Below, piece by piece: positions 17,640 to 26,042 of a DNA stretch of 40,180 bases. The notes below the pieces were generated by a model, which saw only the letters and a program-made list of their open reading frames with translations, made no database searches and had not been told where the DNA came from. Each line of letters begins with the position of its first letter. Within the stretch, counting starts at the first letter, position 1. Location of the stretch: NCBI RefSeq assembly GCF_900411315.1, contig NZ_LS990887.1:1700456-1740635 (forward strand), written 5' to 3'. The position numbers and the translations under genes are program-made. The stretch comes from Corynebacterium senegalense. Its GTDB lineage: Bacteria; Actinomycetota; Actinomycetes; Mycobacteriales; Mycobacteriaceae.

Positions 17640-18361
17640 TGCTCGTCACCACCGAAACGCGTGGCGATGTCGCGGTGCTCACCATCAACCGCGACGAGAA
17701 GCGCAACGCCATCAGCGTGGCGCTTGCCCGCGAGCTCGCCGGGGCGGTCCGCGCGGCGGGGGAGAATCATCGCGCCATCTTGCTCACCGGTGCCGGATCC
17801 GTGTTCAGTGCGGGTGCGGACCTCAGCGAGGACAAGGTCGGTGGTTCCTTCTTCGCCGAGTTCAACGAGCTGACACGAGCTTTGCGACGTTCCCCCGCCC
17901 CCGTCGTCGCCTTCATCAACGGCCCCGCCATCGGCGCCGGCCTCATGCTGAGCATGGCGTGCGACATCCGCGTGCTCGGCCCCGCGGCGTCCTTCCGCAT
18001 TCCCGTGGGCGACATGGCCATCGGCGTCGATGCCTGGACGGTGGAGACCCTCGCCGATCTCGTCGGGGGGTCGCTCGCCCGGGCGATGCTGCTCACCGGG
18101 ATGACGCTCAGCCGGGAGGTGGCCGTGGGCTGCGGTTACGGACTGGCGGGGGAGGGGCTGGACGACGCCGTCGAGCTGGCGGCGCTCGCCGCGTCCAAGG
18201 CGCCGCTGACGCTGCAGTGCATCAAGAAGCAGTTCGCGCCCGACCTCCATTCGGAGGACGAGCGCGATGCAGCGGTGCGCGCGGCGTTCGCGTCGGACGA
18301 TCTGGTGGAGAGCACCCGCGCCCGCGCGGAGGGCCGGCCCCCGCGCTTCACCGGCCGGTAG
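17639..18361 (+). CDS. EchA6-like crotonase, probably non-catalytic
   Basis: This 240-residue enoyl-CoA hydratase/isomerase-fold protein has the CoA-binding loop FSAGADLS and the oxyanion helix NGPAIGAGLMLSMACDIR. Both catalytic glutamates of true hydratases are missing: Val123 stands where P-E is usual, and the G-G-x-x-R-L segment is replaced by GVDAWTVETLADLVG (Asp131, Trp133). The same replacement (ALDNWSIRRLSSLVG) marks M. tuberculosis EchA6, an acyl-CoA shuttle for mycolate FAS-II. The C-terminal RPPRFTG also matches EchA6. Corynebacteria lack FAS-II, so the job here is unknown. Long-chain acyl-CoA binding is the cautious reading. It is translationally coupled to ppk2, and its stop lies 3 nt from that of the convergent gene. 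Confidence 0.8.
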   Translation: MLVTTETRGDVAVLTINRDEKRNAISVALARELAGAVRAAGENHRAILLTGAGSVFSAGADLSEDKVGGSFFAEFNELTRALRRSPAPVVAFINGPAIGAGLMLSMACDIRVLGPAASFRIPVGDMAIGVDAWTVETLADLVGGSLARAMLLTGMTLSREVAVGCGYGLAGEGLDDAVELAALAASKAPLTLQCIKKQFAPDLHSEDERDAAVRAAFASDDLVESTRARAEGRPPRFTGR

Positions 18362-18364
18362 GGG

Positions 18365-19366
18365 CTACGCAGCCTCGGCCGGGTGCGGGTTCTTACGCTC
18401 GGAGCGGTCGAAGGCGAGCATCGCAACGCCCGCGATCATCCACGCGCTGAGCACCCACCACGGGCGGGCGGCGCCGCCGCCGTCGAAGAACGCGAGGGAG
18501 CGGATGAGGAAGCCGGTCGCGCCGATCGGCATCAGCTGGCCGAGGGTGGACCAGCCGGCGGGCAGGAGCCACGGGCCCGTCGCCAAGCCTGAGAGCGGGT
18601 TGGCGACGAAGATCGTTAGGATCGCGCCGATGGCGACACCCGCCGTGCCGATCAGCGCAGCCATTCCCGCGGTGAGCATGGAGGTGGCGGCGATGCCCAT
18701 GGCGATGCCCAGCCACTCCTTCCAGACGTTTCCGCCGAGGGTGCCGTAGATGCCGTGCAGCATCCACACGGCGACACCGGCTCCGAGCAGGGCGATCGCG
18801 GACAGAGCGGCGATCTTCAGCCACTTGTGGCCACGCAGGATGAAAGTGGACAACGCCGCGGAGACGACTCCGCCGAACGCCAGCGGTAGGCCCAGCAGGT
18901 TGACGCCGGTTGCCTGGGGGTCCTCCTGGGTGGTGGGGGCGAGGTCGGTGACCTCGACGGTCTGGCCGGCGGCGCGCATCTTCTCGGCCATTCCGGTGAG
19001 CATTTGCACGTAGGGGGCACCGTTGCCGGTGGCGGTGTAGACCGTGCTGCCCTGCGGGTCGATCACGACGGCACCCACGGCCTCCCGCTCGTGCACCTGG
19101 CGCTGCGCCTCCTCGGAGGAATCCACGCGGACGAACTCCGGGTGCTCCTCCTGCTGCTCGGCCTGCTGGGTGATCTGGTCGACGGCCTGGGCGGGGCCGG
19201 TGATGGCGATCGGCACATTCGAGGGGCCGGAGTGGAAGGTGGGGGTGAGGAAGGCCCAGAGCATGAGCCCGATGACGATGGGGATACCGAAGGTGAGGGC
19301 GAGCGCCTTCATCACCGTTTCCTTCGGCGGCTTCGTGTTGTGCGACGACTTTACCGTGGTGGTCAT
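18365..19366 (-). CDS. ABC-2/YhgE-like multi-pass membrane protein
   Basis: A 333-residue protein with one N-terminal helix (about residues 22-41, ALALTFGIPIVIGLMLWAFL), an extracytoplasmic domain of about 120 residues with SNVPIAITGP and GAVVIDPQGSTVYTATGNG, then five or six helices from about 155 to 320. This topology is that of ABC-2 permease-like YhgE/Pip or DUF3533-type proteins. No ATPase partner is nearby. The ATG at 19366 has GGAG upstream; the frame extension to 19417 runs through the operator and is rejected. It is divergent from a TetR gene with two operators between them, so induction by a small molecule and a role in efflux or envelope stress are likely inferences. Confidence 0.7.
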   Translation of the reverse strand: MTTTVKSSHNTKPPKETVMKALALTFGIPIVIGLMLWAFLTPTFHSGPSNVPIAITGPAQAVDQITQQAEQQEEHPEFVRVDSSEEAQRQVHEREAVGAVVIDPQGSTVYTATGNGAPYVQMLTGMAEKMRAAGQTVEVTDLAPTTQEDPQATGVNLLGLPLAFGGVVSAALSTFILRGHKWLKIAALSAIALLGAGVAVWMLHGIYGTLGGNVWKEWLGIAMGIAATSMLTAGMAALIGTAGVAIGAILTIFVANPLSGLATGPWLLPAGWSTLGQLMPIGATGFLIRSLAFFDGGGAARPWWVLSAWMIAGVAMLAFDRSERKNPHPAEAA

Positions 19367-19381
19367 GGTTTCTCCTTCAGG

Positions 19382-19398
19382 TGGAACACGGTGTTCCA
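19382..19398. promoter_or_regulatory. TetR operator O1 (perfect palindrome)
   Basis: TGGAACACGGTGTTCCA: 8-bp arms around a single base, 16 bp upstream of the membrane protein start and beside its ribosome binding site. It is the expected binding site of the divergent TetR protein. Confidence 0.8.
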
Positions 19399-19409
19399 GA
19401 TTGACTAAA

Positions 19410-19426
19410 TGGAGCATAGTGTTTCA
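19410..19426. promoter_or_regulatory. TetR operator O2 (degenerate copy)
   Basis: TGGAGCATAGTGTTTCA matches O1 at 13 of 17 positions, centred 28 bp away (close to three helical turns), on the tetR side. The pair suggests cooperative repression of both divergent genes. Confidence 0.65.
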
Positions 19427-19444
19427 TTTTTGCGCCTGTCAACC

Positions 19445-19450
19445 TATGCT
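19445..19450 (+). promoter_or_regulatory. -10 box, leaderless tetR
   Basis: TATGCT is followed by 7 nt (GGAAAAA) and the ATG at 19458. It also contains the alternative ATG at 19446, which this promoter would exclude from the transcript. Confidence 0.5.
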
Positions 19451-19457
19451 GGAAAAA

Positions 19458-20015
19458 ATGAGGAAAGACGCGGAAGAAAACCGGGTGGCCATCGTCGCCG
19501 CGGCGCGCGATCTCTTCGCGCGGGAAGGGATCGACGTCTCCATGCGCGCCATCGCGAAAGAGGCCGGGGTGGGCGTGGCGACGGCCACCCGCCACTTCCC
19601 TGACCGCGACGGTCTCCTCGAGGCCGTCATCGGCAACGCCCTCGCCAGCGTTGACGCCGTCATCGCCGAGCACATGCCGCGTTTCAGCGCCGATCCCTCG
19701 GGCACGTGGTCCGACACCATCCACGCCATCGTCGATCTGGCACTGCCCGTCGTGGCGCAGCAGATCTTCCCCACCTTCGCCGGGCGGGAGATGGACGGGA
19801 TAGTGGAGCGTAATACCGCCGAGCTCGAGCGCATCTACCGTCCGCTGCTCACCGCCGCCTCGTCCCGTGGGCTATGTCCCCCCGACCTGCCCGCGGTGCA
19901 GTTTCACCTGGGGATCATCGCACTGTCGCGGCCCTTGCCAGCCCCCGCCGATAAGCTCTTCCCGGACGAGATGAACTGGCTTGTCGACGTCTTCATCAAC
20001 GGGTTGAAGCCGTAG
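19458..20015 (+). CDS. TetR/AcrR family transcriptional regulator
   Basis: A 185-residue regulator. The N-terminal helix-turn-helix spans about residues 8-50: AAARDLFAREGIDVSMRAIAKEAGVGVATATRHFPDRDGLL is a textbook TetR DNA-binding domain. The C-terminal ligand domain (from about 60) is not assignable to a ligand. The start at 19458 is preferred over 19446 because of the -10 box 7 nt upstream. Palindromic operators at 19382-19426 lie between it and the divergent ABC-2-like gene, so it probably represses that gene and perhaps itself. A Pro-rich C-terminal stretch (ALSRPLPAPADKLFP) precedes the last helix. Confidence 0.9.
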   Translation: MRKDAEENRVAIVAAARDLFAREGIDVSMRAIAKEAGVGVATATRHFPDRDGLLEAVIGNALASVDAVIAEHMPRFSADPSGTWSDTIHAIVDLALPVVAQQIFPTFAGREMDGIVERNTAELERIYRPLLTAASSRGLCPPDLPAVQFHLGIIALSRPLPAPADKLFPDEMNWLVDVFINGLKP

Positions 20016-20042
20016 CTGCGTTCGCTGTGCGGTGTGGCGTAA

Positions 20043-20063
20043 CCCCCGTGTGCATTACGGGGG
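20043..20063. terminator. Bidirectional hairpin between tetR and ktrA
   Basis: CCCCCGT (20043-20049), loop GTGCATT, ACGGGGG (20057-20063). It sits in the 61-bp gap between convergent genes. There is no strong U-run on either side, so it would be an inefficient intrinsic terminator or an RNA 3'-end stabiliser. Confidence 0.5.
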
Positions 20064-20076
20064 CGTCGCGAAGCCT

Positions 20077-20769
20077 CTAAATGCGGGAGAACGCCTCGAG
20101 ATCCTCCGGGCTGCCCGCCACGACGATGAGGTCGGTGGGGGAGAGCACGTCGCCCGGGTGGAAGGGCTGCCACTTGCCGGCGCCCGTGCGCACCGACACC
20201 ACCTGGACGCGGTGCTTGTTCCACAGCTTCTCCGCGTCGCACGGGCCGTTGAGCAGCACCCGGGGCGGGGCCATCTTGATAATGCCGTAGTTCTCGGCCA
20301 GCTCGGCGAAGTCCTGGAAACGCCCGCCCAGCAGGTGGGCCACGCGGCGGCCCGTGTCGTGCTCGGGGCGCACCACGTGGTGCACGCCGAGCTGGTGCAG
20401 GATGCGCGCGTGCGACTCCGAGTCCGCCTTCGCCCAGATGTCGGGCACGCCCAGCTCCACGAGGTTGGAGGCGGTGAGGATGGACGCCTCGAGGGCCGAG
20501 CCGATGCCCAGCACCACGCGCTCCATCTCGTCCACTCCGAGCTGGCGCAGCGCCTCGGCGTCGGTGGTGTCGGCCACGACGGCGTCGGTAAGCCCTGCCG
20601 AGTGCTCGCGCACGAGCCGCTCGTCGGCGTCGATGCCGAGCACCTCCACGCCGTAGCGGGTCAGCTCGTAGGCCAGCGAGCCACCGAAGCGGCCCAGGCC
20701 GATCACGACGACCGGGGGAATGTCGATCTTCTGCTTGCTCTTGAGAAGCGAGCCGGGGAAGTTAGCCAA
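20077..20769 (-). CDS. ktrA: K+ uptake regulatory subunit KtrA/TrkA
   Basis: A 230-residue cytoplasmic RCK protein that gates the KtrB channel in response to nucleotides. The RCK_N Rossmann domain (about residues 18-140) opens with VVVIGLGRFGGSLAYEL (G-x-G-x-x-G), with acidic GIDAD at the end of strand 2. The RCK_C domain follows from about 150 to 230. The start is TTG at 20769, 8 nt inside ktrB, supported by AAAGG 7 nt upstream; no better start precedes the Rossmann fold. Cotranscription with ktrB and coupled translation are expected. Confidence 0.92.
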   Translation of the reverse strand: MANFPGSLLKSKQKIDIPPVVVIGLGRFGGSLAYELTRYGVEVLGIDADERLVREHSAGLTDAVVADTTDAEALRQLGVDEMERVVLGIGSALEASILTASNLVELGVPDIWAKADSESHARILHQLGVHHVVRPEHDTGRRVAHLLGGRFQDFAELAENYGIIKMAPPRVLLNGPCDAEKLWNKHRVQVVSVRTGAGKWQPFHPGDVLSPTDLIVVAGSPEDLEAFSRI

Positions 20770-22138
20770 TGAACGGCCTTTCTACGGGGTAGTCGAACCT
20801 GCGGACAACGTTACGCGTGGCGAGCGCCGCCACAAGAGTGAACGGGCCGACGCGCCCGAGGAACATCAGCAGGCAGAGCACGAGCTGGGAGGGCGTGCTC
20901 AGCGACGCCGTGATGCCCGTGGACAGGCCCGAGGTGGCGAACGCCGAGATGACCTCGAAGCTGACCTGGTCGCCGGTGAACTGGGGGTCGAAGATGCGCA
21001 GCGCTGCGACGCCGAAGGTCACGGCGCACACGCCCGCGGCGGCGACCGTCATGGCCTGGCGCACCACCGACTTCGGCACAGTGCGGTGGCCCACCGTGGT
21101 GTCGCGGCGGCCGCGGAACTCGGCGAACATCGCGGCGAGCAGGACGACAGCCGTGGTCAGCTTGATGCCGCCGGCAGTGCCCGCCGAGCCGCCGCCGATG
21201 AACATGTAGATGTCCGTGACCATCAGCGTGATCGGGTGAGCGACGGCGTAGTCCACCGAGTTGAAGCCGGCCGTCCGGGGCGTGACGCCGCAGAAGAAGG
21301 CGTTGAGCCACCTCACGTCCGTGGACATGCCGCTGAGGAAGCCGCGCCACTCGAGGGCCGCGATGAGAAGCGTGGCGGAGACCACCAGGCACGCCGTGCC
21401 GGCGAGCGTGATGCGGGTGGTCACCGACAGGCGGCGGGTGCTCACCGGGTGGCCGCGGAGTCGGCCGGCGATACGCTCGCGCAGGCGCCGGAAAAGCTCC
21501 GACAGCACCGGGTAGCCCAACCCGCCGATCATGAGAGCGCCGGCCAGCGGGAGGATGATCCAGCCGTCGGCGTTGTAGGAGATCAGGCTGTCCGAGCGCA
21601 GGCCGAAGCCCGCGTTGTTGAACGCGGAGATCGCGTGGAAGATGCCCTCCCACACCGCGCGCAGCGCCGTCATGTCGTAGCCGATGTAGAAGCGCAGGCC
21701 CACGATGACGGCCACGACCGTCTCGAATAAAAGCGTGAGGGCCAGCGTGGCCAGCAGCGTGCCGCGGATGCTGCCCTGGAAGATCGGGCGGCCCTCGGCG
21801 GCGGTGGAGAAGCGCGAGCGCAGCTTGACCCGCCCCGTGATGAGCATGCCCGTCAGCGAGGTGATGCTCATGATGCCCAGGCCGCCGGCCTGGATGAGGC
21901 AGAGCACGATGATCTGGCCCCACAAGCTCCAGTGGCTGCCGGTGTCCTCCACCACGAGCCCGGTCAGGGTGGTGGCGGAGGTTGCCGTGAAGAACGCGGC
22001 CATCGGGTCGGTCATGGTGCCGTCGGCCGAGGCGAACGGCAGACACAGCAGGAGCGTCCCGCCCAGGATGAGGGCGAGGAAGCCTGCCGCCGTCAGCTGG
22101 GCCGGGCCCAGCCAACGTGAAGAGGTTTTATGATCCAC
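20762..22138 (-). CDS. ktrB: K+ transporter membrane subunit KtrB/TrkH
   Basis: A 458-residue protein of the Trk/Ktr/HKT superfamily, with four M1-P-M2 repeats. The four selectivity-filter loops are visible: TSATTLTGLV (about residues 52-61), SAFNNAGFG, GVTPRTAGFN and SAFATSGLSTGI, each with its filter glycine. It imports K+ together with KtrA. The GTG start at 22138 has TAAGAT 7 nt upstream and no Shine-Dalgarno, so translation is probably leaderless with GTG. The gene starts 39 bp after the NRPS stop and has its own promoter. Confidence 0.93.
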   Translation of the reverse strand: MDHKTSSRWLGPAQLTAAGFLALILGGTLLLCLPFASADGTMTDPMAAFFTATSATTLTGLVVEDTGSHWSLWGQIIVLCLIQAGGLGIMSITSLTGMLITGRVKLRSRFSTAAEGRPIFQGSIRGTLLATLALTLLFETVVAVIVGLRFYIGYDMTALRAVWEGIFHAISAFNNAGFGLRSDSLISYNADGWIILPLAGALMIGGLGYPVLSELFRRLRERIAGRLRGHPVSTRRLSVTTRITLAGTACLVVSATLLIAALEWRGFLSGMSTDVRWLNAFFCGVTPRTAGFNSVDYAVAHPITLMVTDIYMFIGGGSAGTAGGIKLTTAVVLLAAMFAEFRGRRDTTVGHRTVPKSVVRQAMTVAAAGVCAVTFGVAALRIFDPQFTGDQVSFEVISAFATSGLSTGITASLSTPSQLVLCLLMFLGRVGPFTLVAALATRNVVRRFDYPVERPFIG

Positions 22139-22145
22139 TGACGGG

Positions 22146-22151
22146 ATCTTA
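22146..22151 (-). promoter_or_regulatory. -10 box, leaderless ktrB
   Basis: On the minus strand TAAGAT is followed by 7 nt (CCCGTCA) and a GTG start, in the 39-bp gap after the NRPS gene. Confidence 0.5.
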
Positions 22152-22177
22152 ATCCAGCGGAGCCGCCGCCGACACCG

Positions 22178-25100
22178 CTAGACGGGTTCGATCGGGTTGC
22201 CCTGCCACACCGTGCCCGCCGGGACCTGGTCCCCGCGCATCATCAGCGAGCCCGGCCGCACCGTCGCGCCCGCCCCGATCGTCGAGGCCGGCAGCGCCAC
22301 CGAGTGCGCCGCGAGCGTCGCACCCTCCTCGATGGTCACGGTGTCCAGGCTCATCACGCGGTCCTGGAACAGGTGCGTCTGCACCACCGTGCCCGGGCCC
22401 ACGCTCGCGCCGCGGCCCACCACGCACAGATCCGTCTCCGGGAACCAGTAGGAATCCACCCACGCGCCCCGGCCCACCTTCACGCCGAGGGCCCGCAGCG
22501 CGAGGTTCATCTCGCCCGTGCCGTAGGCGTGGACGAAGAACCACGGCGCGGCGACCAGCTCGATGAACTGGTCCTGCAGCTCGTTGAGCCAGACGAACCA
22601 GCTGTACAGCGGGTGCTCGCCCGCCACGTGCCGGCCCACGCAGACCCACTTGGCCACGCACGCCATCGCCACCGCGCCCGCGCCGCAGGCCATGTAGATT
22701 AGCCCGCCCAGCGCGTAGGCCCAGAAACCGAGCTCCACCAGCGCGTAGTGGACGCCCACCACGAACGCCGCGACGAGCATAGCGTTGCCCATCGGAGCGA
22801 GCAGCCGCATCGTCTCGATCACGCCGCGCTTGCGCTTCACGCTCGCCGAGGGCTTGTACGTCAGGGACTCGCCCCCGGCCGCCTCCACCTCCACGCGGCG
22901 CATCCGCTCCGGAGGGGAACCCCACCAGTTCGAGCCCGCCTTCGACTTCTTCGGCGTCGACGACAGCACCGCCACCAGCGAGTTCTTCGCCAGCTTGCGC
23001 CCCGGCATCGTGATGCCGGAGTTGCCCACGAAGGAGCGCTTGCCCACGGTCGTCTCGCCCGTGCGCACCCAGCCGTGGCCCAGCTCGTAGGTGCCCACCA
23101 GGGTGTCGTCGGCCAGGAAGGCGCCGTCCTTCACCGTGGTCAGCTTCGGCACCAGCACCGCGGTGGAGATCTCCACGTCGCGGCCCACCGTCGCGCCCAG
23201 CGAGCGCAGCCACGCCGGGGTCAGAGCGCCCGCGTAGAGGGGGAAGAGGCGGGTGCGGGCGTCGTCAAGCAGGCGCGTGACCGTCCACAGCTTCCAGCCC
23301 TGCCGCGAGCGCACCGGGGCGACCCCCGGGTGGATGCCGCGCGAGAGCACGCGCACGCCCAGCCACGTGAACACTATCGACGCCCCGAGGTAGCACAGCC
23401 CGCCCAGCGGCGCGAAAAGCACCGCGCCGACCGCGGGGTGGCCCCCGGTGAGCCGGATCAGCCCCAGCACCACCGCGACGCCCACCGCCAGCGCGGCCAC
23501 CGGCATCACGGCCAGGGCCAGCGAGGTCAGGCCGTAGGCCCACACCCACAGGCGGCGCCGCGCCGGGCGGTGGTCCGGGAAGCGGTGCTTCGAGCGGCCC
23601 ACCTTGCGCGCCGGCGAGCCCGCCCAGCGCGCGCCCTTCTTCACGGGCTTGTCGCCGGTGACCGTCGAGCCGGCCTCGATGTGGGCACCGGCGTGGATGT
23701 CCGTGCCCGGCATGAGCGTCGAGCGCGCGCCCACGCGGGCCTCCTCGCCGATGGACACGGCGCCCACGCGCAGGATGTCGCCGTCGAGCCAGTAGCCCGA
23801 CAGGTCCACCTCCGGCTCCACGGCGGCGCCCGGGCCGAGGGTGAGCAGGCCCGTTGTCGGGGGAAGCGTGTGCAGGTCCACCCCGCGGCCCACCTTCGCT
23901 CCCAGCAGGCGGGCGAAGTAGGCCACCCACGTCGAGCCGGAGATGTTCAGCGCGCCCGAGGCGTGCACCCAGCGCTCCGCGGCCCAGAGACGCAAGTGGG
24001 TCGTGCTGCCGCGCGGGTAGTCGCCGGGGGTGATGCGGCCGCGGATCAGCCGCACGCCGAGCGCGCCCACGTGCAGGCGGCCCAGCGGGGTGCACAGCAC
24101 GACGAAGAGCACGGCGAGCGCCGCCCAGCTCAGGTGCACGAGGCCGAGCGCGTTGGCCACGATCGCCCACCACGTGACGTAGGTGGCGGCCTGCAGCGTC
24201 ATCGCCGGGACCTGGATGAGGGTCTGCGCCAGCCGGGTGCCCGCGCCGACCGGGGTGACGTGGCGCTCCCGGGCGGTCTGCGCCGGGGCGCAGAGCGCGT
24301 CGATCCACGTGGCCAGGGCCTCGAGGCGGGGGTGGTCGTAGAGGTCGCGCACCGCGATGGTGGGCACCCGCTCGCGCAGGCGCGCCACCAGCGTCGCCGC
24401 CGCCAGCGAGGAGCCGCCGAGCGCGAAGAAGTCGGCGTCGCGCGACTCCACCGGGGCGCCCAGCACCTCCAGCCACACCTGCGCCAGCCAGGACTCCGTC
24501 TCGGTCATGCCCTCGACCTCCGCGGAGGCGGGCAGCGGCCACGGCAGGGCTTTCTTGTCCACCTTGCCGGAGGTGCGCACGGGCAGCTCCTCCATGACGT
24601 GGATGCGGGGCACGAGCGCGGCCGGCATGAACTCGGTGAGGCGCTCGCGCGCGGCGGCGACGTCCCAGGGCTCGTCGGGGTGGTCCAGCGAGACGTAGCC
24701 GACCAGCGCCTTGTCGCCGGCGCCGGTGGTCTGCACCGCCACAGCAGAGTTGTACACGCCGGGCAGGGAGGCGACGTTGGCCTCCACCTCGCCGAGCTCG
24801 ATGCGCCGCCCGCCGATCTTGACCTGGTCGTCGGCGCGGCCGATGAAGCCCAGGCCGGCGTCGGTGACGCGGACGTTGTCGCCCGTGCGGTACGCGCGCT
24901 CCCAGTCGCCCAGCGGGGCGTACTTCTCCGCGTCCTTCGCCGGGTCGAGGTAGCGGGCCAGGCCGACGCCGCCAATGACCAGCTCGCCCCCCGCGCCGGG
25001 CTCGCTTTCCAGCACGGTCAGGTCCCAGCCGTCGAGGGCCCAGCCGATGGTCACCGGCTCGCCCGGGGCGAGCTTCGCCGCCGAGGCGACGACGGTGGCC

Positions 25101-25981
25101 TCGGTCGGGCCGTAGGTGTTCCACATCTCGCGGTCGGGGGTGGCCAGGCGGTCCACCAGCTCCTGCGAACAGGCCTCGCCGCCAACGATGAGCAGGCGCA
25201 CGTTGTCCAGCGCCTCGGCCGGCCAGAGCCCGGCCAGGGTGGGCACCGTGGAGACCACGGAGATGTCCCGGCGGATCAGCCACGGGCCGAGGTCCTGGCC
25301 CGAGCGCACCAGGGAGCGCGGTGCCGGCACGAGGCAGGCGCCGTGGCCCCAGGCCAGCCACATCTCCTCGCAGGAGGCGTCGAAGGCCACCGACAGCCCG
25401 GCTAGCACGCGGTCGTCGGGGCCGAGCGGCTCGTCCTGGCAGAACAGCCGGGCCTCGGCGTCGACGAAGGCGGCGGCGCTGCGGTGCGTCACGGCCACGC
25501 CCTTCGGGGTGCCCGTGGAGCCGGAGGTGAAGATGATCCAGCAGTCGTCGTCGAGGTGGGGCAGCTCGGTGTCCCCGCCGTGGCCCCTGCGCGGCGGGGT
25601 GAGCGAGCGGAAGCCCTCGTCGGTGAAGATGCCGTCGATGGCAGCCTCGCCGAAGACGATCTCGGCGCGCTCGTCGGGGTCGTCGGCGTCGACGGGCACG
25701 TAGGCGCAGCCCGCCCACATGGTGCCCAGGATCGCGATGTAGAGCTCGCGCGTGCCGGAGGTCATGCGCACGCCGATGCGGTCGCCGCGGCGGATGCCGT
25801 GGCGGTGCAGCTCGGCGGCGACGTCGCGCACGCGCTCGAGTAGTTCGGCGTAGGTGAGGACGTCGCCGTCGTCGATGGCCGCGGCGTCGGGGTAGGCCGT
25901 GGCGGTGGCCGTGAGGACGTCGATAAGCGTGCGTGGGGGAGGGGCGAGGTGGCTTCGTTGCAGCTTATCGGTGGTGCTCAT
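22178..25981 (-). CDS. Pls/PosA-type non-ribosomal peptide synthetase
   Basis: A 1267-residue single-module synthetase. Adenylation domain, residues about 15-480: A3 IIFTSGSTGTPKGVAVTHR (about 150), A4 FDASCEEMW, A5 NTYGPTEATV, A7 YRTGDN, A8 GRADDQVKIGGRRIELGEVE, A10 TSGKVDKKALP (about 473). Carrier domain: FFALGGSSLAAATL, phosphopantetheine Ser near 524. From about 590 to the end there is no condensation or thioesterase domain; instead alternating membrane helices and three left-handed beta-helix hexapeptide-repeat segments (about 730-800, 930-1000, 1190-1250). This is the architecture of epsilon-poly-lysine synthetase and its relatives, which make homopolymers of cationic amino acids. Substrate here is unknown; Glu in the A4 pocket (FDASCEE) is compatible with a basic substrate. 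Probably controlled by the MarR protein upstream. Confidence 0.88.
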   Translation of the reverse strand: MSTTDKLQRSHLAPPPRTLIDVLTATATAYPDAAAIDDGDVLTYAELLERVRDVAAELHRHGIRRGDRIGVRMTSGTRELYIAILGTMWAGCAYVPVDADDPDERAEIVFGEAAIDGIFTDEGFRSLTPPRRGHGGDTELPHLDDDCWIIFTSGSTGTPKGVAVTHRSAAAFVDAEARLFCQDEPLGPDDRVLAGLSVAFDASCEEMWLAWGHGACLVPAPRSLVRSGQDLGPWLIRRDISVVSTVPTLAGLWPAEALDNVRLLIVGGEACSQELVDRLATPDREMWNTYGPTEATVVASAAKLAPGEPVTIGWALDGWDLTVLESEPGAGGELVIGGVGLARYLDPAKDAEKYAPLGDWERAYRTGDNVRVTDAGLGFIGRADDQVKIGGRRIELGEVEANVASLPGVYNSAVAVQTTGAGDKALVGYVSLDHPDEPWDVAAARERLTEFMPAALVPRIHVMEELPVRTSGKVDKKALPWPLPASAEVEGMTETESWLAQVWLEVLGAPVESRDADFFALGGSSLAAATLVARLRERVPTIAVRDLYDHPRLEALATWIDALCAPAQTARERHVTPVGAGTRLAQTLIQVPAMTLQAATYVTWWAIVANALGLVHLSWAALAVLFVVLCTPLGRLHVGALGVRLIRGRITPGDYPRGSTTHLRLWAAERWVHASGALNISGSTWVAYFARLLGAKVGRGVDLHTLPPTTGLLTLGPGAAVEPEVDLSGYWLDGDILRVGAVSIGEEARVGARSTLMPGTDIHAGAHIEAGSTVTGDKPVKKGARWAGSPARKVGRSKHRFPDHRPARRRLWVWAYGLTSLALAVMPVAALAVGVAVVLGLIRLTGGHPAVGAVLFAPLGGLCYLGASIVFTWLGVRVLSRGIHPGVAPVRSRQGWKLWTVTRLLDDARTRLFPLYAGALTPAWLRSLGATVGRDVEISTAVLVPKLTTVKDGAFLADDTLVGTYELGHGWVRTGETTVGKRSFVGNSGITMPGRKLAKNSLVAVLSSTPKKSKAGSNWWGSPPERMRRVEVEAAGGESLTYKPSASVKRKRGVIETMRLLAPMGNAMLVAAFVVGVHYALVELGFWAYALGGLIYMACGAGAVAMACVAKWVCVGRHVAGEHPLYSWFVWLNELQDQFIELVAAPWFFVHAYGTGEMNLALRALGVKVGRGAWVDSYWFPETDLCVVGRGASVGPGTVVQTHLFQDRVMSLDTVTIEEGATLAAHSVALPASTIGAGATVRPGSLMMRGDQVPAGTVWQGNPIEPV

Positions 25982-25989
25982 GGCTCCCT

Positions 25990-26026
25990 AGGATAGTGGG
26001 AGTTTGTGGACGGCCAAAATAGTTGG
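25990..26026 (-). promoter_or_regulatory. NRPS promoter with MarR-type operator
   Basis: On the minus strand TTTGGC (26013-26018), 17 bp, TATCCT (25990-25995), 8 nt, ATG. The inverted repeat CCAA-AATAG-TTGG (26014-26026) covers the -35. The plus-strand 11-mer AAAATAGTTGG (26016-26026) recurs with one mismatch upstream of the MarR gene, at the same offset from its -35. Confidence 0.6.
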
Positions 26027-26042
26027 TAGTAGACCAGTAATT

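Noticed and set aside
22748..25405. 885-codon frame on the plus strand opposite the NRPS
   Set aside because: Arg/His/Gly-rich shadow of a high-GC gene; no domain, no ribosome binding site. The minus-strand NRPS has full motifs.
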